A stretch of DNA of 64,000 nucleotides from contig NZ_JBARWZ010000147.1 in assembly GCF_049647105.1 (NCBI RefSeq), positions 17,913 through 81,912 on the forward strand, in the 5' to 3' direction. The DNA comes from Actinophytocola sp049647105 (GTDB lineage: Bacteria; Actinomycetota; Actinomycetes; Mycobacteriales; Pseudonocardiaceae). Under the pieces are notes generated by a model. The model saw only the letters and a program-made list of their open reading frames with translations, made no database searches and had not been told where the DNA came from. Shown piece by piece: positions 31,917 through 40,146 of the stretch. Every line of letters starts with the position of its first letter. The stretch's first letter is position 1. A program made the position numbers and the translations under genes.

Positions 31917-34484
31917 TCAGGACGCGGTCGCCATGGCCCTCTTCTCCACAGTGGACGGACGAGCCGGCTGCTCCGGCACGGCGCCGCCCGCCTTCGGGGT
32001 GAACGTGCGAAGGCGCAGGCTGTTGGACACCACGAACACCGAGCTGCCCGCCATGATCAAACCGGCCAGCATGGGGTTGAGCAGCCCACCCGCCGCGAGC
32101 GGGATCGCCGCGACGTTGTAGGCGAACGCCCAGAACAGGTTGGACTTGATCGTGCCGAGCGTGCGGCGGGACAGGCGGATCGCGTCCGCGACCACCCGCA
32201 GGTCACCGCGCACCAGCGTCAGGTCGGCCGCCTCGATGGCGACGTCGGTGCCGGTGCCCATCGCCATGCCAAGGTCGGCCTGCGCGAGCGCGGCGGCGTC
32301 GTTGACCCCGTCGCCGACCATCGCGACCACGCGGCCTTCCGCCTGCAGTCGCTTGATCTCGTCCACCTTGCCGGCAGGCAGCACCTCGGCGATCACCTCG
32401 GTGATGCCGACCTCGGCGGCGACCGTCTTCGCGACGGCCTCGTTGTCGCCGGTCAGCAGGACCGGGGTGAGCCCGAGCGCACGCAGTTCCCGGATCGCCG
32501 CCACACTGGTCGACTTGACGGTGTCGGACACGACGAGCAGTCCGCGCACCGCGCCGTCCCAGCCGACCACGACGGACGTCCGGCCCTCGGCGGCGGCCGT
32601 GTCCCGCGCCGCGACGAGTTCGGCTGGCAGATCACCGGCGAGCGCGGCCCTGCCGACGACCACCTGGTGGCCGTCCACCGTGCCCCGCACGCCGAGCCCG
32701 GCCTCGTTGCCGAAGTCCTCGGCCCCGGGCAGGTCACCGACCTTCTCGCGGGCACCGGCCGCGATGGCGCGGGCGATCGGGTGCTCGGAAGCGTTCTCCA
32801 GCCCACCAGCGAGCCGCAGCAGGTCATCGGCGTCGACACCGTCGGCCGGCACGACGTCCACGAGGGCCATCTCGCCGGTGGTGACGGTGCCGGTCTTGTC
32901 CAGCACCACGGTGTCCACCTTGCGCGTGGACTCCAGCACCTGCGGCCCCTTGATGAGGATGCCGAGCTGCGCGCCGCGGCCGGTGCCGACGAGCAGAGCC
33001 GTCGGCGTGGCGAGGCCGAGTGCGCACGGACACGCGATGATGAGCACGGCGACCGCGGCGGTGAACGCCGCCGTCGAGGTCTCACCGGCGCCGAACCAGT
33101 AGCCGAGTGTGGCGAGCGCGAGCCCGATGACGCCGGGCACGAACACCGCGGACACCTGGTCGGCGAGCCGCTGGACCTTCGCCTTCCCGTTCTGCGCGTC
33201 CTCGACCAGCCGCGCCATCTGGGCGAGCTGGGTGTCCGTGCCGACCCGGGTCGCGCGGACGACGAGCCGCCCGCCGACGTTGACCGTCGCGCCGACGACC
33301 TCGTCGCCGTTACCCACCTCGACGGGTACCGACTCGCCGGTGAGCATGCTCGCGTCGACCGCGGAGGAGCCCTCCTCGACCACACCGTCGGTCGCGACCT
33401 TCTCACCGGGCCGCACCACGAACCGGTCGCCGACGGTGAGGTCGGTGACCGGGATGGTCACCTCGCCACCGTCACGCAACACCGCGACGTCCTTGGCGCC
33501 CAGGGAGAGCAGCGCCCGCAGCGCGGCGCCGGAGCGCCGCTTGGCCCGTGCCTCGAAGTACCGTCCACAGAGGATGAACAACGTCACCCCGGCGGCCACC
33601 TCGAGGTACATGTTGGATTCGCCCGCGGTTCGCTCGATGGCGATGCGGAACGGGTGCTTCATGCCCGGCATGCCCGCCTCGCCGCGGAACAACGTCCACA
33701 GCGACCACAGGAACGCGGAGATGGTACCGACCGAGATCAACGTGTCCATCGTGGCGGCGCCGTGGCGCAGGTTGGCGAACGCGGCCTTGTGGAACGGGAA
33801 GGCACCCCACACGACCACGGGCCCGGTCAGCGCGAGACAGGCCCACTGCCAGTAGTTGAACTGGAAGAGCGGGAACATCGACATCGCGACGACCGGCACG
33901 GTCAGGATCGCGACGATGATCACCCGGTTGCGTGCTGACCGCAGCGCGATGTCGTGCTCGTCCACCTCGGGCGTGAGGTCCACCGCCTCGGACGCGGCCG
34001 GTGCCGGCCGTGCTGGCGGCGTCGCCGTGTAGCCGATCTCCTCGATGGCCGCCACGATGTCGGCCACCTGCACCGACGGCGAGTGCGAGACCTTCGCCTT
34101 CTCGGTGGCGTAGTTGACCGTCGCCTCGACCCCGTCGATCTCGTTAAGGTGGTTCTCCACCCGCGCCGCACACGACGCGCACGTCATCCCGCCGATGACC
34201 AGCTCGACCTGCCCGGAAGAGACGGGTGCCTGCGCCGGCTTCGGCGCCGCCTTCGGTACGGGCCTGGCGACGGGCTTCGCGGTGTAGCCGATCTCCTCGA
34301 TCGCCGCGACCACGTCGGCCACCCGCACCGACGGCGAGTGCGTCACCTTCGCCTTCTCGGTGGCGTAGTTGACCGTCGCCTCGACCCCGTCGATCTCGTT
34401 CAGGTGGTTCTCCACGCGCGCCGCACACGACGCGCAGGTCATCCCGCCGATGACCAGCTCGAACTGGTCAGCCTCCGTGGCCAT
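31917..34484 (-). CDS. Cu(+)-type P1B ATPase (CopA/CtpB-like) with two N-terminal heavy-metal domains
   Basis: 855 residues from the ATG at 34484 (GGGAGGGG upstream), overlapping the preceding stop by 17 nt. Two HMA domains carry metal-binding Cys pairs C17/C20 and C102/C105 (GGMTCASC). The transport site is C485-P486-C487, the phosphorylated residue D529 (DKTGT), with SEHP and GDGVNDAAALAQAD downstream. The last membrane helices carry FAYNVAAIPL and MAGSSVFVVSNSLRLR, the YN...MxxSS signature of copper transporters. It exports or delivers Cu(+). The HMA domains are nearly identical (about 4 differences in 63 residues), suggesting a recent 255-bp duplication. In Mycobacterium the related ctpB sits beside the isonitrile cluster. 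Confidence 0.95.
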   Translation of the reverse strand: MATEADQFELVIGGMTCASCAARVENHLNEIDGVEATVNYATEKAKVTHSPSVRVADVVAAIEEIGYTAKPVARPVPKAAPKPAQAPVSSGQVELVIGGMTCASCAARVENHLNEIDGVEATVNYATEKAKVSHSPSVQVADIVAAIEEIGYTATPPARPAPAASEAVDLTPEVDEHDIALRSARNRVIIVAILTVPVVAMSMFPLFQFNYWQWACLALTGPVVVWGAFPFHKAAFANLRHGAATMDTLISVGTISAFLWSLWTLFRGEAGMPGMKHPFRIAIERTAGESNMYLEVAAGVTLFILCGRYFEARAKRRSGAALRALLSLGAKDVAVLRDGGEVTIPVTDLTVGDRFVVRPGEKVATDGVVEEGSSAVDASMLTGESVPVEVGNGDEVVGATVNVGGRLVVRATRVGTDTQLAQMARLVEDAQNGKAKVQRLADQVSAVFVPGVIGLALATLGYWFGAGETSTAAFTAAVAVLIIACPCALGLATPTALLVGTGRGAQLGILIKGPQVLESTRKVDTVVLDKTGTVTTGEMALVDVVPADGVDADDLLRLAGGLENASEHPIARAIAAGAREKVGDLPGAEDFGNEAGLGVRGTVDGHQVVVGRAALAGDLPAELVAARDTAAAEGRTSVVVGWDGAVRGLLVVSDTVKSTSVAAIRELRALGLTPVLLTGDNEAVAKTVAAEVGITEVIAEVLPAGKVDEIKRLQAEGRVVAMVGDGVNDAAALAQADLGMAMGTGTDVAIEAADLTLVRGDLRVVADAIRLSRRTLGTIKSNLFWAFAYNVAAIPLAAGGLLNPMLAGLIMAGSSVFVVSNSLRLRTFTPKAGGAVPEQPARPSTVEKRAMATAS

Positions 34485-35472
34485 GAGTAGCCCCTCCCGT
34501 GCTTCCGCCGCCGCTGCTCGGGCCACCCGGCGCCGCGCTGTTGCCACCCGACAGGTTGATGGCCTTGGCCTGCTCGAACACCTCGGGCGTCAAGCCGTGC
34601 GGGGGCGGGTTCGGGCCCTCGACGTTGACCGTGAACTCGGCGGTGCGGACCTTGCCCTGGTGCTGGAAGTCCAGGAACAGTCGGTAGGGGCCGTACGACG
34701 GCGCGGTGGCGTAGAAGTCGACCGTCGGGCCCGGTGCCGTCTTCCCGTCGCCGGGCGAGCCGTCCGGGTGGACGTGGATGTAGGCCATGTCGCCACCACG
34801 CAGCATCACCAGGTGGCCGTACGCGGCCAGGTACGGCTCGAGGTCGGTGACGGGCTTGCCGTTCTTCGACACGTGCATCGTCAGCTTGGCGTCCGCGCCC
34901 GGCTTGAGCTTGCCGCTCAGCGTCACCGTGTAGCCGTCGACCGTCGCGGTGTTCGACGGCGCGGGCAGCGCCTTGGGTGCGTAGTTGCCCGCCACGTTGA
35001 TGTCCATGCCGAGCGTGGTGTTGTGGATACCCCAGCCGGGGAAGAAGTCCGCGAAGATCCGGTATGTCCCGGCCTCGGGGAAGGTCACCGGGATCCGCCA
35101 GGTGCCGTCCGCGCCCATGTTCGGGTGGATGTGCTGGAACCCGGAGAGGTCGCTCCGCGCGATGACCAGGTGCAGCAGCTTGTCGTGCTGCGCCTTGTAC
35201 TGCATCAGCGGCGTGCCCTCACGTTCCTGGATCTGGAAGGCGAGGATCTGCTCCTCGCCTGCCTTCCAGTTCTCGTTGAGCACCTGAATCGTCAGGCTCT
35301 CCTCGGAGACCATGAGGCCACCAGGGCCATGCTCCTCCGCGGCGGGAGCTGCGACGGGCGCGGCGGCCGCCTCGGTGGGCGGCGGACCCACGATGCGACC
35401 GACCACGTAGGCGCTCGTGAACACCAGTATCAGGGCAACGACAAAGGCCCCGAGCTTGGTCAGCGTTTTCAT
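34468..35472 (-). CDS. Membrane-anchored, histidine-rich protein, probably metal related
   Basis: 334 residues. One N-terminal membrane segment (LGAFVVALILVFTSAYVVG) acts as uncleaved anchor or signal, followed by an Ala/Pro-rich linker and an extracytoplasmic beta-rich region. Two similar halves carry His clusters: FQHIHPNMGADGTW and YIHVHPDGS, and the tail ends ATHGHGG. This resembles the periplasmic domains of proteins annotated as copper tolerance or FixH/YtkA-like, but I cannot name a family with certainty. It precedes and overlaps the copper ATPase gene, so a role in extracytoplasmic copper binding is a reasonable inference. Confidence 0.7.
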   Translation of the reverse strand: MKTLTKLGAFVVALILVFTSAYVVGRIVGPPPTEAAAAPVAAPAAEEHGPGGLMVSEESLTIQVLNENWKAGEEQILAFQIQEREGTPLMQYKAQHDKLLHLVIARSDLSGFQHIHPNMGADGTWRIPVTFPEAGTYRIFADFFPGWGIHNTTLGMDINVAGNYAPKALPAPSNTATVDGYTVTLSGKLKPGADAKLTMHVSKNGKPVTDLEPYLAAYGHLVMLRGGDMAYIHVHPDGSPGDGKTAPGPTVDFYATAPSYGPYRLFLDFQHQGKVRTAEFTVNVEGPNPPPHGLTPEVFEQAKAINLSGGNSAAPGGPSSGGGSTGGATHGHGG

Positions 35473-35518
35473 CAGAACCGTCCTATGTGGACAACAGGCA
35501 ACCGGAATTGACCAGAAC

Positions 35519-35538
35519 GGTACGCAGGGGAGGTATAC
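35519..35538. promoter_or_regulatory. Possible copper-responsive operator
   Basis: GGTACGCAGGGGAGGTATAC lies in the divergent gap between the His-rich/copper ATPase unit and the siderophore-interacting gene. GTAC...GTATAC ends around a G-tract recall CsoR-type sites, but symmetry is poor. Confidence 0.25.
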
Positions 35539-35653
35539 GAGGTCCACGCCGAACGGGGCCGCTACAGACCGATTCGAGAAAAGGAAGACCGCTCTCCAGC
35601 AGTGAATTACCGGACACTGCGCATCCACTGGGTGTGCGGTTACCATCGGCCTC

Positions 35654-36493
35654 ATGGCAGAGGCTCGCGGACGCAGGAACCCCAGACCGAAGCTCGCACA
35701 GGTGTCCCGTGTGGAGCGGCTCACACCGCACATGACCCGGGTGGTGCTGGGCGGCGACGGTCTCGCCGAGTTCACCGTGGGCGGGTTCACCGACCACTAC
35801 GTCAAGCTACTGTTCCCGCCGGAGGGTGTCACCTACCCCGAGCCGTTCGACATGCGGTGGATCCGGGAGGAGCTGCCGAGGGAGCAGTGGCCGAGGATGC
35901 GCACCTACACCGTGCGCCGGTGGGACGCCGAGACCCGCGAGCTGGCCATCGACGTGGTCCACCATGGCGACGAGGGCATCGCGGGCCCGTGGGCGGCCCG
36001 GGTCCGGCCGGGTGACGAGATCCGGTTCAACGGCCCGGGCGGCGGCTACGCACCGTCCGCAGCCGCCGACTGGCACCTGCTGGCCGGCGACGAGAGCGCA
36101 CTCCCCGCGATCGCCGCGACACTGGAGAACCTGCCCCCGGAGGCCCGCGCGCACGCGTTCATCGAGGTCAGCGCCCCCGACGAGGAGCAGAAGCTCGCAC
36201 CGTCGTCGGGTGAGGCCACGATCACCTGGCTGCACCGCGGCGGCGCCCCCGTCGGCGAGGCACTGGTCCGCGCGATCACCGACCTGGACTTCCCACCCGG
36301 CGAGGTCCAGGCCTTCGTCCACGGCGAGGCGACCTTCGTCAAGGAGCTGCGCAGGCTCCTCCTGGTCGAGCGCGCCATCCCCCGCGACCGCGTGTCGATC
36401 TCCGGCTACTGGCGCATCGGCCACGACGAGGACCGCTGGCAGGCAACCAAGCAGGACTGGAACCGCCAGGTAGAAGCAGAACAAACCCCCTGA
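35654..36493 (+). CDS. Siderophore-interacting FAD/NAD(P)H reductase (SIP/ViuB family)
   Basis: 279 residues. The FAD-binding barrel includes the flavin motif RTYTVRRWD and GPWAARVRPGDEIRFNGPGG (read as GPWAA and PGDEI). The C-terminal SIP domain has LLAGDESALPAIAATLENLP and VHGEATFVKELRRLL, with GYWRIGHDEDRW at the end, typical of the group. Such proteins release metal by reducing the ferric siderophore in the cytoplasm. It is divergent from the copper unit and could act on the imported metallophore or on an unrelated siderophore. Confidence 0.93.
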   Translation: MAEARGRRNPRPKLAQVSRVERLTPHMTRVVLGGDGLAEFTVGGFTDHYVKLLFPPEGVTYPEPFDMRWIREELPREQWPRMRTYTVRRWDAETRELAIDVVHHGDEGIAGPWAARVRPGDEIRFNGPGGGYAPSAAADWHLLAGDESALPAIAATLENLPPEARAHAFIEVSAPDEEQKLAPSSGEATITWLHRGGAPVGEALVRAITDLDFPPGEVQAFVHGEATFVKELRRLLLVERAIPRDRVSISGYWRIGHDEDRWQATKQDWNRQVEAEQTP

Positions 36494-36594
36494 GAACCCG
36501 CGACACCACAAACGGCCGCGCTCATGCGCGACACCACCAGACCGCGAAGGCGCGCCCCTATCGTCCGGAAGGAGCCAGCGCGAGGAGGATTCCG

Positions 36595-37521
36595 GTGCGT
36601 GAACGTGTCGTGTGGTGTGTGTCGGTCCTGATCTGCCTCGGTGCACTGGTCGCGAACCCGGCCACGCGTGCCTTCGCCCTCTGGAACGTGCTCGTCCAGG
36701 TGGCGATCTTCGTACCGTCGGCGTGCATCCCGGCATGGCGGACGAACCGGATGTCCTATGTGGACTTCGCATGGCCTGCCGGCATACTGGCGCTGGGCGT
36801 ACAGGGTTTCATCTTCGCCGAGGAGCTGACCCCGCTGACGATCGCGGCGGCAAGCATGTTCACGGTGGCCGGGCTGCGCCTGATGTACTGGGGCTACCTG
36901 GTCATGAAGCCGGGCTGGCTCAAGGAGGAGTTCCCCCGCTACCAGTACCAGCGCCTGGTCTGGGAAAAGGCAGGCCTGAAGAGCGACCGCCTCTCACTGC
37001 AGTACGAAATCAGCGTCCAGGCCACCGCCAACATGTCCTACTTCGCGCTCCCGTCGATCGTCATCGCCACCAACCCGCGCGGCGGGCTGCACCCGGTGGA
37101 GATCGCGGCGATCGCGGTGTGGCTGGCGGCCTACCTCTACGAGTCGGTCGCGGACCTGCAGAAGAGCCGGTTCCTTGGCGGCTACGCGAGTGACAGCAAG
37201 GACGTGTGCGACACCGGCCTGTGGCGGTACAGCAGGCACCCCAACTACTTCGGCCAGTGGGTGCAGTGGTGCGCCGCCGTGCTCCTCGCGGTGCCGTCGG
37301 TGATCGCCCTCTGGGACCGGTCGCCAGTGGTCTCCTGGGTGCTGATCGCGGTCGGGCTGCTGTTCCTGGTGAAGGCCATCTACACGGTGATGGTGGACTA
37401 CTCCGGCGCCGTCCCCGCCGAGCACTACAGCGTGCTCAAGCGGCCCGGCTACCGGCAGTACCAGGCCGAGGTGAACCGGTTCTTCCCCGGCCCGCGCAAG
37501 AAGCAGCCCGCCGTCGCCTGA
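36595..37521 (+). CDS. DUF1295 / steroid-5-alpha-reductase-like membrane enzyme
   Basis: 308 residues from the GTG with AGGAGG 6 nt upstream. Several membrane helices lead to the conserved C-terminal part ADLQKSRFLGG...CDTGLWRYSRHPNYFGQW and YSVLKRPGYRQYQ, the hallmark of DUF1295/isoprenylcysteine-methyltransferase-like NADPH-dependent membrane enzymes. The substrate is unknown. It ends 4 nt before the convergent DJ-1 gene. Confidence 0.88.
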   Translation: MRERVVWCVSVLICLGALVANPATRAFALWNVLVQVAIFVPSACIPAWRTNRMSYVDFAWPAGILALGVQGFIFAEELTPLTIAAASMFTVAGLRLMYWGYLVMKPGWLKEEFPRYQYQRLVWEKAGLKSDRLSLQYEISVQATANMSYFALPSIVIATNPRGGLHPVEIAAIAVWLAAYLYESVADLQKSRFLGGYASDSKDVCDTGLWRYSRHPNYFGQWVQWCAAVLLAVPSVIALWDRSPVVSWVLIAVGLLFLVKAIYTVMVDYSGAVPAEHYSVLKRPGYRQYQAEVNRFFPGPRKKQPAVA

Positions 37522-37525
37522 CCGG

Positions 37526-38167
37526 TCAGATCTCCTGGAGGAAGAACCGGCTGTTCTCCCTCATCGAGGTGACCATCGGCTGTGGCGCCTTGCCGGGCGA
37601 ACCGGTGTCGTGCGGCGGCTGGGGGTCGTACTCGAGCCCGAGCTGGATCGCCTGCGCCGCCGTGTTCCCGGCGACGCGGTCGATCAGCGCGAGCGCCATG
37701 TCGATACCGGCGGAGACCCCGGCGGCGGTGACGTACTTGCCGTCGAACACCACCCGCTCCTCGACCGCATCGACACCGAACGCGGCCAGCTGGTCCTGGG
37801 CGAGCCAGTGCGTGGTGGCCCTGCGGCCCTTGAGCAACCCGGCGGCGGCGAGCACGAGCGAGCCGGTGCACACCGACGTGGTCCACGTGCTGGTCTCGTC
37901 GACCGCACGCAGCCACGACAGGACCTCGTCGTCGGTCATCAGCTCGACCTGCCCCGGCCCGCCGGGGACGAGCAGGATGTCGGTCTCCCGCACGTCGTCC
38001 AGCGCGGCGTCGGCGACCAGCCCGAGGGTGCCCTGCCCGGCCCGCACCTCACCCTTCCGCTTGCCGACGAACACCACCTCGGCGTTCTCCGAGTACCGCA
38101 GGACCTCGTACGGTCCGATGGCGTCCAACGCGGCCATCCGGTCGAAGAGCAGGATCGCGATGCGCAT
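37526..38167 (-). CDS. DJ-1/PfpI family protein, isonitrile hydratase (InhA)-like
   Basis: 213 residues from the ATG at 38167; an upstream ATG at 38203 lacks a ribosome site. The nucleophile elbow is TSVCTGSLVLAAAGLL (C100, T101), and D15 lies in MAALDAIGPYEVL. In Pseudomonas InhA, Asp17, Cys101 and Thr102 are the catalytic positions as I recall, and the block KGRRATTHW...EERVV and AGVSAGIDMALAL also matches InhA. InhA hydrates isonitriles to N-formamides. Many DJ-1 proteins carry this annotation without proof. Its position 7 kb from an isonitrile synthase makes a self-protection or turnover role worth testing. Confidence 0.8.
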   Translation of the reverse strand: MRIAILLFDRMAALDAIGPYEVLRYSENAEVVFVGKRKGEVRAGQGTLGLVADAALDDVRETDILLVPGGPGQVELMTDDEVLSWLRAVDETSTWTTSVCTGSLVLAAAGLLKGRRATTHWLAQDQLAAFGVDAVEERVVFDGKYVTAAGVSAGIDMALALIDRVAGNTAAQAIQLGLEYDPQPPHDTGSPGKAPQPMVTSMRENSRFFLQEI

Positions 38168-38204
38168 GCGGTTTCTCCACTGATCGTCGGAACGCGCCCT
38201 CACT

Positions 38205-38837
38205 TCACATTAGTCGGCGCGATGGCGAGGACAAGGCCGCGAACCAGGGGTTCCGCTGCTCGTCCAGCTCTTCGGCCACCAGCCGCCGGTACCGCAGGGC
38301 GGTGACTCCGGCGGCACGCGCGGCGGCGAGGTCGGGGCCGGTGCTACCGACGAACACGCACTCCTCGTCCCGGACGGCCGCCGCCACGAGGTCCGGGGCG
38401 GGCGGCAACTCGGCGCCGGGCCCGGTGCGGGCGGCGAGATGGCGGATGTGCTGGTCCAGCCCGTGCATCACCAGGAAGGAGCGGACGGCGTCCACGTGCA
38501 GGCCGCTGACCACCGTCAACCTGGCGCCCGCGGCGGCCAAGGTTGCCAGCGCGGCGTGGAGACCGTCCGCGACCCGGGCACCACCGGTCAGCTCGAACTC
38601 CACGCGGCGCAGGTGTGCGTACAGCGCGCGTTCGGTCGCCGGACCAACCGTCGCGGCGTAGGCGATCACGGCGAACGGGTCACCGGTTCTCGCTACCCGC
38701 CTCGGTAGCTCCGCCTCCGCGAGCAGCGTGCGGAGCCGGTCCGCGACCGCAACCGACGGCAGCTCGGCCACCGGCCCGTCGAAGGCGAGTAGCACGTGGT
38801 CGCATTCGGTCAGTTGTTCCTCGGCCGTCAATGGCAC
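38205..38837 (-). CDS. HAD-like protein lacking the catalytic nucleophile
   Basis: 210 residues from the GTG at 38837. The order of motifs is that of haloacid dehalogenase phosphatases: FDGPV at the start, TVVSG (motif II Ser/Thr region) in the middle and CVFVGSTGPDLAAARAAG near the end. In normal members motif I reads DFDGPV; here it reads AFDGPV, so the nucleophilic aspartate is replaced by alanine. It may be inactive or degenerate. It is 9 nt downstream of the DUF89 gene on the same strand. Confidence 0.75.
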   Translation of the reverse strand: MPLTAEEQLTECDHVLLAFDGPVAELPSVAVADRLRTLLAEAELPRRVARTGDPFAVIAYAATVGPATERALYAHLRRVEFELTGGARVADGLHAALATLAAAGARLTVVSGLHVDAVRSFLVMHGLDQHIRHLAARTGPGAELPPAPDLVAAAVRDEECVFVGSTGPDLAAARAAGVTALRYRRLVAEELDEQRNPWFAALSSPSRRLM

Positions 38838-38846
38838 CCCCCAGGC

Positions 38847-39929
38847 TCAGCGCACGTGGATCACCGCGTGCGCACCGTTGCTCCGCCACTGCTCACCGGA
38901 CGCGTCCAGCCGGATCACCATGTCGGCCGGTAGGCCGACCGCGACGTCGCACTTCATCGTGCGCAGCGCCGCGACCCGGCCCGGGAAGTACGCCGTGGTC
39001 ACCTCGAACGGAGTCGTCGGCGCCCACTGCCGGTCACCGACGAGGCGGCGGTAGTTCAGGTCGCCCTTCATGATCGTGACGGTCGCCGAAGCGAAGTCCT
39101 CGGCCAGGTCGGCCGGCATGTGGTGGTAGGACCACGGCGCGCACGAGAACGGGTGCGCACGTACGTCGAGGCGCCCGTCGCGCATGGCCCGGGTGAGGCG
39201 GTGTCCCGCGACCGCGACCGGGCCGTCGGTGAGCTTGCGCAGCGCGGCGACCACGTCATGGAGCAGCGCGTCGGAGACGTAGTACGGGTACGGCTTGACG
39301 TGCAGCACGACGCGCGCCGCCCGGCCCGTGGCGAGGAGGCGGTCGATGAGCAGCAGGTCCGGCACCAGCTCGCGGGCCGAGTTGTCGGCCACGACGCACA
39401 CCGTGCCCGCGTTTGCCAGCAGTGACCACAGCAGCGGGCTCTGGTCCACCAGCAGTGCCCCGGCCCCGTCCGCCTGCCCGGCCGACAGGCGGAACCCGAG
39501 GTCGGCGCGGTTGCCCCACAGGGACGCGGTCAGCAGCGCGTCGTCGTCGGTCCGCGTGGCGAACGCGGCCAGATCCTCGGCGAACTCCGGCGTGCGCAGT
39601 TCCGCCGACTTGACCGGCTCGAAGGGGTCGACGCCATGCCACGGTCCGGGCGCGAAGTAGCCGACCGCGTCGAGGAGCTTGCGGTAGAAGCAGCTTTCGG
39701 CCCACAGGAACGGCACGTCGTACCAGGAGCGGCCCGCGTGCTCCTCCCAGCCGGGCAGCGGGCGGATCTCGCCGGTGATCTCCTCCGCCAGCTCGTCCAG
39801 CGCCCAGCCGGTCTTCCTCGGGTAGGGCAGCCCGTCCCGCACCTGCGCGATCAGCTTGGGATGCCGGTCGTGCAGCACTCCCCACGCGAACGAGCCGGGC
39901 GGGTTGCCGGTGATCTCGGCCGCGGTCAC
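38847..39929 (-). CDS. DUF89 (ARMT1-like damage-control phosphatase family) protein
   Basis: 360 residues from the GTG at 39929, which has GAGGAG 6 nt upstream. Family landmarks are WYDVPFLWAESCFYRKLLDAVGYF (read as FLWAESCFYRKLL), GPWHGVDPF, LLTASLWGNRADLGFRLS, LLVDQS, CVVADNSARELVPDLLLIDRLL (read as DNSARELVPDLLL) and VLHVKPYPYYVSDA. This metal-dependent phosphatase fold acts on damaged sugar phosphates in other organisms; the substrate here is unknown. The frame stays open upstream and is fused to the start of a P-loop kinase gene, see next feature. Confidence 0.85.
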   Translation of the reverse strand: MTAAEITGNPPGSFAWGVLHDRHPKLIAQVRDGLPYPRKTGWALDELAEEITGEIRPLPGWEEHAGRSWYDVPFLWAESCFYRKLLDAVGYFAPGPWHGVDPFEPVKSAELRTPEFAEDLAAFATRTDDDALLTASLWGNRADLGFRLSAGQADGAGALLVDQSPLLWSLLANAGTVCVVADNSARELVPDLLLIDRLLATGRAARVVLHVKPYPYYVSDALLHDVVAALRKLTDGPVAVAGHRLTRAMRDGRLDVRAHPFSCAPWSYHHMPADLAEDFASATVTIMKGDLNYRRLVGDRQWAPTTPFEVTTAYFPGRVAALRTMKCDVAVGLPADMVIRLDASGEQWRSNGAHAVIHVR

Positions 39930-40040
39930 AGCACGCTCCTCACGTAGTCCCGGTACGCGTCCTTCATCGGCCAGCCGCTGCGCGAAGAACGTCGACTTCC
40001 CCGACGCCTGCAGACCGACCAGCACCACCACCTCACGCAC
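39930..40040 (-). pseudogene. 5' remnant of a P-loop (AAA_33-type) kinase gene
   Basis: From a GTG at 40040 the protein starts with a strong Walker A segment, VREVVVLVGLQASGKSTFF, typical of small AAA_33 kinases, but after about 30 codons it runs in frame into the DUF89 gene. The rest of the kinase is missing. Either the two are now one fused protein of 397 residues or the kinase part is a deletion remnant. Confidence 0.6.
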
Positions 40041-40146
40041 GTCACCACCGTAGGTCGCGGAGTTCGTTGGCACGACGTGGTTTCGAGTGATCTTCGAACG
40101 GTGACAACGTGGTGACAACTGGTGATCATCGGCATAGGGTGGAGAG

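Noticed and set aside
31863..33938. Plus-strand 691-codon frame over the copper ATPase
   Set aside because: Antisense shadow of a clearly conserved ATPase.
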